From NCBI GenBank assembly GCA_014529385.2, contig CM043943.1, positions 152,157,592 to 152,221,591 of the forward strand: DNA of 64,000 nucleotides, in the 5' to 3' direction. The notes below the pieces were generated by a model. It saw only the letters and a program-made list of their open reading frames with translations. It made no database searches and had not been told where the DNA came from. Position 1 is the first letter of the stretch. Each line of letters starts with the position of its first letter. This document shows positions 54,094 through 64,000 of this stretch, in pieces. The stretch comes from Adiantum capillus-veneris (Eukaryota; Streptophyta; Polypodiopsida; Polypodiales; Pteridaceae). The translations under genes and the position numbers were made by a program.

Positions 54094-54690
54094 GAGATTG
54101 TGGCTCCACATGGGGCCTATCCTATTAAGAAACAAGAGGCAGAGAGGGACCGTTAACTCCCCTCCAAGCAACCTTGAGTGAGAGTATCAACATCAGACAT
54201 ATCTTCTCCATTGTTCCTCTCTCTCCTCAATGCAGGCTTTCCTTGCCCTTTCCCTTTACAACAAAAACTAGTCTTGCTTGGTGAGCCTTTGACGTACATA
54301 GTATAACAGATTTTGAAGCGTAGTTGGTTACTTGGTTAGTGGGTTGTGATTTCTATCACCTCAGGTTTTTTTGTGGAACATGAGCAGGTGAGTAGAACCA
54401 ATTGAAAGTCACCAACAATAGCTTAGCTTGGGACTTGATGAGCATTGTGAAGAAACAAGTTGTGTCGCATAGTGCTCTCTATAAAACAAAGGGCTACTAA
54501 AGAGGGTAATAGAATCGAGCAAAAGGGTTGTATCTTAACCTACTCCTTAACCTACTTTGGTAATGGTTTGCAGATTGCCATTCAGCCTAGAAATATTGAC
54601 TTTTTAATCTCTTGAACGTGGACCCATCTTTGAGACACCCATCTTATTCTCAATCAAGCATAGTCAATTTTCCCTTATTTCTCATAGAAC
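53083..54690. other. No gene recognised; one (GA)n run
   Basis: A frame of 159 codons at 53150-53629 has no family features and is Leu/Pro-rich. A GA run lies at 54043-54088. Confidence 0.5.
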
Positions 54691-57095
<2,405 letters not shown>

Positions 57096-57560
57096 GCTAC
57101 ATCAAGAGCATATAGGTGATTACATCTGAAGAAATACCCTCATCTCACATCTGTTGAGAACATCCGAGAGCTTCTTCATTCCAAGAGAGGACATTCCGGA
57201 TAGGAAGCTCCTCAAGCATTTTCATAAAGTATTTGCATACATGTGGCAGTTTGACACTAAGATTCTTACCCAAGGCCTCTTCGAAAATCTTGTAAGCATC
57301 CACATATCATTGAAGAGTCGGGTAACAATGTGAATAGTCTTCATGCGACCAGAGAGGTTTCTATTAATGTTATATACAAGGTAGCAACCACTCATTCGCA
57401 TCTCAAAATAGACTTGTCGTAGGGCTTTGTCAATATATCCATGCTTGGCAAGTATGTCAATGATGCAACAATATGTGAGAACTCTAGGTACCCAATCCTT
57501 ATTTTGCATTTGATTGTATGTGACAACTCCAAACACCCAATCCTTCTCTTGCATTTGACT
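57096..57560 (-). pseudogene. PPR-protein remnant
   Basis: The minus strand reads LTYCCIIDILAKHGYIDKAL followed by a degraded repeat, fitting the pentatricopeptide pattern (VTYN.LID...K.G..DEA). Further on (57230-57100) NVLSWNEEALGCSQQM and GISSDVITY resemble the PLS-type plant repeats. Stops between repeats and loss of register show it is dead. Plant PPR proteins normally act on organelle RNA. Confidence 0.6.
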
Positions 57561-57599
57561 ATAAAGCTCTAGAAACTAATTAGGTTCATGTGCTTTACT

Positions 57600-58076
57600 A
57601 AAACCTTTGATGTGAGTGCAAAGGGTGACCTTGTCCGTGTTGACTCGATAATGCTTAGTTGAATATTGTTGAGTCTATTGTGTTGCTCAGTTGGATATTA
57701 TTTAGTCACTTGTTGCTTAGTCAGATCTTGTTAAATTGAATAATTACAGTTAGCATGTGTGCCAAGACTTGTCGGGATATAGCCATATTTAGGTAGGTTA
57801 GTTAGAGAGGGAGAACTTGACACTTTTGTATGGCTCTATGAGAGAGTCGGAGTTGTAACTCTATTTTGGGGAGGAAATAGGAAACTCTCAGTTGCTCAAA
57901 TGTTACTCTGTTGTCAAATCTTTCTCATGTGTGTTGCTGCTTACTCTGATTCTATTCCTAAGTTTTACATGAGAGTTAGAGTGTTTCTATGTTGAGTCTA
58001 ATCATGAGATAGATGGTTGTTTGTTGCTGATACCATGGTTGAGTGTGAGTTTCATGTGTTGATGAGCCCCAACACA
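57600..58076 (+). mobile_element. Probable 5' LTR end with TTTGGTGATCCCG primer site
   Basis: Sequence ending CCCAACACA (58076) is followed by TTTGGTGATCCCGCT, a known style of plant gypsy LTR/primer-site junction. gag follows 100 bases later. The left LTR boundary was not found. Confidence 0.5.
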
Positions 58077-58174
58077 TTTGGTGATCCCGCTATAATTCTT
58101 GGGAATATTGTGTCTGATTATCTTCTGAGTCAGCATTCAAAGTCAGTTTGTGGGTCACACTGAATGATGATGCA

Positions 58175-60195
58175 TGTCGGAAAGACCTAGAAGGGTATCT
58201 TGAGTCTATTACACTAGGGCTCTAGCCCAAGCAAGAAATATTGATCCCATTCAATATGATCCAGCCATAGAGGAAGAGGGAGAAACAAATGTCTCTGAAG
58301 TGCAGCCAAAAATTCAGGTAGGGGAGAGTTCAGGAGCACCAAAGGGCAGAGAGGTGAGGCAATTGGTTGGAGCTCTACTCTTGATAGCAAGATCTACAAG
58401 AAGTAGGAGAAGACTCCACTTTGACCCACTACACATATCTACCAGGCAAAGATCTAGGAGAGTACCTCAGTCTCCCCCTATGGCTCAACCACCTCCCAAC
58501 CCTAAGGTTAAGGCATCAAAATTCAAAGGTAAGTCTAGTGAGGATGCAGATTGTCATGTGGCTTAGTTTGAGACCAAATGGCAAGCAAGTGGATATTTGG
58601 CCATGCATGGTGATCCTATAAAGCTTCAATGATTTTCAACAACATTGGAAATATACAGCGATGAGCTGGTTTAGCCAATATGGCATGGCACATTTTTCAA
58701 CTTATGATGTACTCAGAAATGCATTTCTACAAAGGTTTCAAAAGGAGAAAACTCCAACAGATATATTGACGAAAATCAAAGACATCAGGCAAGGAAATAT
58801 GTTGGTGGAAGATTATGCTCAAAAATTCAAAAGTTTGGTGAACAGATTATAGGGTAATGAAAGGCCCACAAATGAAATTCTAGCATGAGGTTTGATAAAG
58901 GGATTGAAGAATGTAGTAGCCAACATTGACATCGCAGTGGTTTTAACAATTTGGTTAAAGCTACAACAAGAGTTGAAAAAAGGCTTGGTTTCCAAGACAA
59001 AAGTCAAAAGTAAGAGTAGCTTGGATTGAGAAGATGAGTTAGATGCTGACTCTGAATCCGATGAAGATAGTGATTCTGATGTATCATTAGATAGTGAGAC
59101 TGAAAGCACCAAAGGGAGGAAGAAGAAGAAGCATAGGTTTAAGAAGAAGAAGGATAAGAAGAATAAGGAAGAGGATTTGATTACCCAATCAAAGAAGATT
59201 GGGTATGTTGTGGTACCTCCAAAGGAGAAGCAGTATTGTCGCATTTGTGAAAGAGAAGGTCATAATACAACACAATGTTGGTATAATCCCACTAACAGGG
59301 GTAGACCTAGTACAAATGCAGGTAGAGGTAGAAATGATGTTGAAACTAATCAAGTGGCTCCATTTAGAGATAGACCACTATTTCAGAGACCTCCAAGACT
59401 TCCAAGACAAGACAATAATCAGAGAAGACCACCGAGGGTGATGCCATGTGTTTATTGTGGTGCACCACATCATTGGGTTGGTCTGAATTGTGCTTTATGG
59501 GTAAAGCATAAAGAAGAAAGAGGTATGCATGTAGTGCCTTATAATCAAGACAATCAACAATAAATTCCACCTTAGCAACAATAGAATCAAGCACAAGCTC
59601 AAGCAAATGTGATCATTATTGATGCACTTGATCACCAAGAACCACAGGTGCAAATCCAAGACAGTCAGGAGAAGCCAATGAGGGAGCATTGTGATGAGTG
59701 GGCAGAGGTGAGTGTAATGAATGTGTTGATAATCAGGATGCTGATGTAATGGCAGCTACTAGGTCCAAAGCAAAGGGACAAATTGATTGGAAGGAGCAAA
59801 AAGGTATTAGGGATCAGGTTCAAAAAAAAGTTCAGAAGGAGCAAAAGAATCAGGCTCTAGAGGATCTGAATTTAGACATTCAAGTGGAGCAACTGAAGCA
59901 CAAGTTGAAAAGACCTGCAGTAAGAAAAGATGATAAGGATTGGTTTGAGGTATTAATTAACTCTCCATTCGATCAATTGTTATGCATGGTTCTAGATTTT
60001 AAGGAGAGGATGCTAAATAGATTGTTACCAAAAGAATATCCAATTCATACAGACCAAATTGTTGAACCATTGGTTCACACCATTGATCCAGCAGATGTGG
60101 ATTATGGCTTAGACGCCTTATGGATGTGTGAGTTTCCTTGCAACCCTAATTCCAACACATGTATGGTCCGCATGCCGGTATGTGGTCATTGGTAG
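58175..60195 (+). pseudogene. Ty3/gypsy gag with CCHC knuckle
   Basis: Frames in series read ARNIDPIQYDPAIEEEGE, then KASKFKGKSSEDADCHV, then the gag core AMSWFSQYGMAHFSTYDVLR, NAFLQRFQKEKTPTDILTKI. An acidic stretch (SDSDVS-type) and a basic stretch follow, then CRICEREGHNTTQC (intact C-x2-C-x4-H-x4-C) and a second, odd CVYCGAPHHWVGLNC. The last frame (59698-60192) has MAATRSKAKGQIDWKEQKG, as in gag-protease linkers. About four stops break it. No protease follows on this strand. Confidence 0.8.
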
Positions 60196-60229
60196 CAAAA
60201 TTCCTTCATTATCTACTTCAAATACACGT

Positions 60230-60715
60230 ACAATGGTTGGATTAGCCTGCAAAAATACTTCTTCTTCACATCATCTTCAATCTCCTCATCCAAGTTAATG
60301 GTCTGAGCATACAATGGTCTCTCTTTGAATGTATTTTTCCTTCCCTTCATAGGAATGGCTAGTAACTATTTACTTTTTCTCAAAAAAACCTGGTTATCAC
60401 CCCAATCCTGCTTAACTTTAGCTGCTTTGAACCAAGGTCTCCCCAATAACATCTCATATGAAGCACTTCCTTGCTCCATTGCTAGCACCACAAAGTTCAC
60501 CTGAAAATTTATGCATGCAATTTGAATAGTTTGTTGCCTCAAGATTCCTAAGGGTTGATCCCCTCATTAATCTGCCATCTTGACCTCAAATGGTGTTGGT
60601 TCCAACTTACCTAACTGCATTTGCTAATATAGTGACTCCGCTAGAATATTTACTCCAGATCCACCATCCAACAATGCCTCCTTAAACAAAGTGCCCTAGA
60701 ACACCACCTTTATAG
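60230..60715 (-). pseudogene. Ty3/gypsy aspartic protease, opposite strand to gag
   Basis: The minus strand reads LFKEALLDGGSGVNILAESL (protease D-x-G-S-G, with Gly replacing Ser) and YEMLLGRPWFKAAKVKQDWG, then a linker LLAIPMKGRKNTFKERPLYA. It faces the gag fragment head to head, so one of the two has been inverted or they come from separate insertions. Confidence 0.75.
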
Positions 60716-60724
60716 CAGGGACTA

Positions 60725-61338
60725 CAAAATCCACTCGTAGCTGTGAAGACTACCTTGTACTCAACCTCACAACTAGAAGTGGCCACAGTAGGTTGCTTCT
60801 TGCTTAACCATGATATACATGAACTGCCAAGCATGAAACAAAGCATGTAAGTCTGGCGACAATGATCCCCCCTTGTGATTAAACAAGCCAAGAAAAGTGC
60901 CACTAAGATAGCGAAAAATCCTCTTGACAGCCTGCCAATGCTTTGACCCTAGGCTATGCATAAATCTGCTAACCTGTGAGACTGCAAACTGAATATCCGG
61001 CCTTGTGTTGCATACATTTAAATGAGGCAGCCAATAGAATTTTGGTAAAGAGTGACATCAGCAGGATCACCAGCATCATGTAGACTCAACTTCAAACCTG
61101 TTTCCATGGGAGTGGCAATAGGTTTGCAATCCTCAAGTCCAAACTTACATAGTAATGTCTCTATGTAACTTTTCTGACACAAGGCAATACGACCATCACA
61201 TTGCTTAAATTGTATACCCAAATAATGATGCAATAGCCCCAAATCTTTCATCTTGAAAGTAGCATTCAAATCAGCCTTGAATTCAGCAATATGTCTCTCA
61301 TTTGCTCCAGTGATCAACGAATCATCGACATAAAGAAC
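60725..61338 (-). pseudogene. Ty1/copia reverse transcriptase and RNase H
   Basis: The minus strand gives LYVDDSLITGANERHIAEFK (intact YVDD), LGLLHHYLGIQFKQCDGRIA and YIETLLCKFGLEDCKPIATP. It continues with HWQAVKRIFRYLSGT and SCISWLSKKQPTVATSSCEV. It stops in RNase H where gypsy protease starts, and at 61338 where LTR G starts. Confidence 0.9.
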
Positions 61339-61642
61339 TGTTAACCCTCACGCACATTCCTATCACCTACGACGGACGCTGTATTATTTATTTGGTAGAG
61401 TCAGATACCGGGCTTGTTGGTCCAATAGGAAAAGGATAAGAGTGATCGCCGATGAAAGACGCACTCTAACTGGAACATTCAAGGGATTAGTTGGCTAAGC
61501 ATGGGCGCCCAAGTGTGAATGGGGCGAGCTCATATAAAAGTCAACTAAACCTAAAATTCACTCATTCTCTCATTTGTGCAATTGAAGAGTGCTCTTGCTC
61601 CATCTCCATCTTCTTTTTCTTCATCTCCTTGTGTGTGTGTGT

Positions 61643-61691
<49 letters not shown>

Positions 61692-61936
61692 CAATCAAGC
61701 ATTGCGGCGGCATGACGGCGGCGAGGTGGTTGAGCGCGGCGTAGCGGCATAGTTGCGTCTCCCTCTTCTTTGCGGCGAGGAATCCTCCACGACAGCAAGC
61801 GTAGAGCGGTGAGTGACACACCATCACCATATTTGAGCTTACTAGTTTAGGCTTGTTGTGTGCTAGGAGCCATTTGTGGCTCGCACACAGTGTATTGGCA
61901 AGTTCCTTGCAGTGACAAGTGCGACATACGCGCACA
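61339..61936 (+). mobile_element. LTR G, 5' LTR (598 bp)
   Basis: It starts TGTTAACCCTCACG and ends GCGCACA. A primer site follows after TTTT. It holds a GT/GA microsatellite (61631-61689). It inserted into the copia RT, just upstream of the YVDD region. Left flank AGAAC (61334-61338); the other end of the element was not found. Confidence 0.7.
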
Positions 61937-61940
61937 TTTT

Positions 61941-61958
61941 TGGCGCCGCTGCCGGGGA
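61941..61958 (+). other. Primer binding site of LTR G
   Basis: TGGCGCCGCTGCCGGGGA, the well-known TGGCGCC-type plant LTR primer site, with one substitution. Confidence 0.85.
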
Positions 61959-62986
61959 ATGCCATACACTAAGCTTGAATGGCACTCTGTGCTTCTTTTG
62001 TGGTGCAATTTCAATTGTAGGAAAGGTAGGGAAGGAAGGTGTGTGTGTTGAGAAGAAGGATTTTGTGTTGCTACTATTGAGTATTTCTTTGTAATGAAGT
62101 TTTGAAAGGTTATCGTGTTTTCTGTGTAAGGTGTTAGTATTAAGGTTGTTAGTTCTATGTAATATAAAGTACAGTAAGTAGGAAGTAGATCTCTGAGAGT
62201 TAATGAAGTGTGTTAGTGTGTAACAGTAGGTGTATTAGTTGTAAGTAGGTAGGTAGAGTGTGTGTGTGTGTTCGCGCATAGGCCGCAGCGACCTTATCCC
62301 AAAATAAAAAAAATAAAGGTAGGACCGGGATCAGGAATATCTCCCAGACCCAAGCTCACGCTCAGGCTCAGGCTCTGGCCTCAGTCGCCCTTTAAAATTA
62401 CGTATTTTAGCTTCACACGTAGCTAAAAATTGACTTTTTTGAGGACCAACGGAGCTTCAGGTGACCAAACGTTGTGCTGTAAAGCACACCGCAACCCTCT
62501 GAGTGATACGCTCGTTTTGAGCTATCACACACTTTAATAAAAAAAACCTATCATTAAAAAACATTAAAAAAACCAGTAAAAACGGACGCCTAAAAAAGTA
62601 AGCGGTTAACCTTCAAGGTTATTCGCCGACGCTTGTAGGGTGCCAAAGGCACATGCATCTGCGTTTGGTCGTGTGCTAGAGATGAAGCAACTAGAGAGAA
62701 TTTTGACTTACACAAGTTCTCATTATCCACCTACCTTAGGTTCCGGGCTCTCGGCAGGGATCCAAGGTATTACAAACCAAGACCCAAACATAGCGGCTAG
62801 TGACACTTCCTCTGACTACGACGTCATGGAGGGTTTCCCAATGCCTAATCCCGATAGCTCAGGCCAAGACATGCATGCCATGGTGTTGACCACTAGGTCA
62901 ACAACACAACATAACTCAAGTTTCATACCAAAGTCTTATCTTTTGCGAGTTATGAAATGCTGCGGATTATGGCTATAAACGTCATT
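61959..62986 (+). pseudogene. Leader and gag-like start of element G
   Basis: About 680 bases of leader are followed by a 113-codon frame (62640-62978) containing SGLSAGIQGITNQDPNIAAS and MVLTTRSTTQ. It is hydrophilic, without a recognised domain; the position behind an LTR and primer site suggests Gag. It ends where LTR H begins. Confidence 0.4.
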
Positions 62987-63839
62987 TGTAATGAGTAGTT
63001 ATTCTAGTTTCAGAATCCGGGGTGCAATGGCACTTCCAGATTGTAAATACAAAGCCATTTGACCCTTTCAACCCCATTTTTGGTTAAACCTAAGGTAGCC
63101 TTAGTATATAAGGTCCCTAGGTCATTTTGTAAAAGGGGGGAGACTTTAATCATAATCAAAACTTTAGCGCTGCCGTCTATGTGTGACAGAGAAAGAGAGT
63201 GAGCGTGAGCTTTATCCTCTAGCTACGCTCGGCTCGCTCAACACATTGGAGATCTGACTGCACCATTGCTGTAGGCTCGAGGAGAGCTACGCGACAATGC
63301 CAAGCATTCCACGCGAGACAAAGCGCACACGCCGATGCATCTACGAGCTATTTGTGGTCGTAAGTGTCTCAAACGATGTCTGTTTTCTGCGTGCTAGTAG
63401 TCTATAGAATCGTGGCGACATAAGCTACGCATAGGTACTCATAAATTTCAGTTTCGGGCACTTTCAAAATTATGCTCTGTCATCCTACGCATTTTTCACA
63501 GATGGGTTTAGAGTGAGGGTTTTGAGTGTAGAAGCTTAGGGACAGGTGTATCCTAGTGAGGGGATGGTGTTCCTTAAGTTTCGTACGAATCTGGCATGAT
63601 TAGGTGAGTTACCTTTCGTATGTGTGTATGTGGCTAGGTGGTGTAGTTGAGAGCAGTGAGGTTCTTGATTGTGGTATAGTTGGCCTTCCAGAGTGTTGTA
63701 TGTGTAGGATGGTCTCAGCCTAACAAGCTAAAGAGATTTCCTCTGTGTGCCTATCGTGTCATCTGTGTCCTCGATTGACATTATATTGATCTAGGTAGTT
63801 TTTGCATGCACTTCATGGGTGTGTGAGTCGCTCCCGCAA
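62987..63839 (+). mobile_element. LTR H, 5' LTR (about 853 bp)
   Basis: The proposed start is TGTAATGAGTAG; it ends CCCGCAACA. It has a TATA box AGTATATAAGG near 63095-63111. The primer site follows at once. The left end is tentative. Confidence 0.55.
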
Positions 63840-63841
63840 CA

Positions 63842-63860
63842 TTGGCACTGCTACCGGGGA
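63842..63860 (+). other. Primer binding site of LTR H
   Basis: TTGGCACTGCTACCGGGGA, the same class as the LTR G site but more degenerate. The leader continues off the right edge. Confidence 0.7.
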
Positions 63861-64000
63861 CACAAGGACCTAAGAAGGTTTCCTACTAACACTCGTGTGA
63901 TTGTTGCTTGATTTAGTTTCGGGTAAAGAAAGCGTTTTTCTTAAGTGGATCCGGAAGAGGATATTTTGCGATCAAGTGGATATCCAGGAAGCGTGTGTCT

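Overview
The window is nuclear DNA from a land plant with a large, transposon-rich genome. The evidence is Ty1/copia and Ty3/gypsy retrotransposons with plant-type primer binding sites, a plant LINE, a pentatricopeptide-repeat (PPR) remnant, and a plant CCCH zinc-finger (ZFN-type) gene whose third intron is 17.1 kb. The species cannot be read from the sequence. The very long intron and the many long GA/CT arrays suggest a big-genome lineage such as a fern, lycophyte or gymnosperm, but this is only an inference.

The one host gene I can support well is the CCCH gene on the minus strand. Its ATG is at 35032, and five exons can be spliced by eye (34981-35032, 34722-34828, 34183-34245, 16955-17080, 16548-16853). 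They give one open frame of 218 codons with three perfect C-x8-C-x5-C-x3-H fingers. The usual C-terminal fingers of this family are not seen, so the gene probably continues beyond the left edge. In that case positions 1-16547 are also intron.

Region by region. 1-4920: a broken Gag-like ORF, then a repeat family (C) arranged as two consecutive palindromes, then a gypsy reverse-transcriptase relic. 4937-16357: copia elements with LTR family A. One of them carries a four-level nest that can be proved by target-site duplications: copia, then a non-coding LTR element (TATCA), then a solo LTR of family B, then a solo LTR of family E (CCATA). 16548-35032: the CCCH gene. Its intron 3 holds LTR fragments, a LINE, copia and gypsy relics and a duplicated LINE-type ORF1 start. 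35033-37861: the gene's upstream region, a CACTA-like transposon end, dense microsatellites, a tRNA-derived SINE-like tandem repeat and a TTTAGGT-like minisatellite. 37862-45135: the best preserved element, a gypsy chromovirus-like retrotransposon (E) with gag, protease, RT, RNase H, integrase and a chromodomain-like tail, inactivated by a few stops and frameshifts. 45136-57560: copia gag and protease pieces, long stretches without recognisable genes, GA arrays, a fresh 149-bp duplication and a PPR pseudogene. 57600-64000: a mosaic of gypsy gag, gypsy protease, copia RT and two LTRs with TGGCGCC-type primer sites.

No CRISPR array, rRNA gene or functional tRNA gene was seen. Almost all long open frames other than those listed are shadows of repeats.
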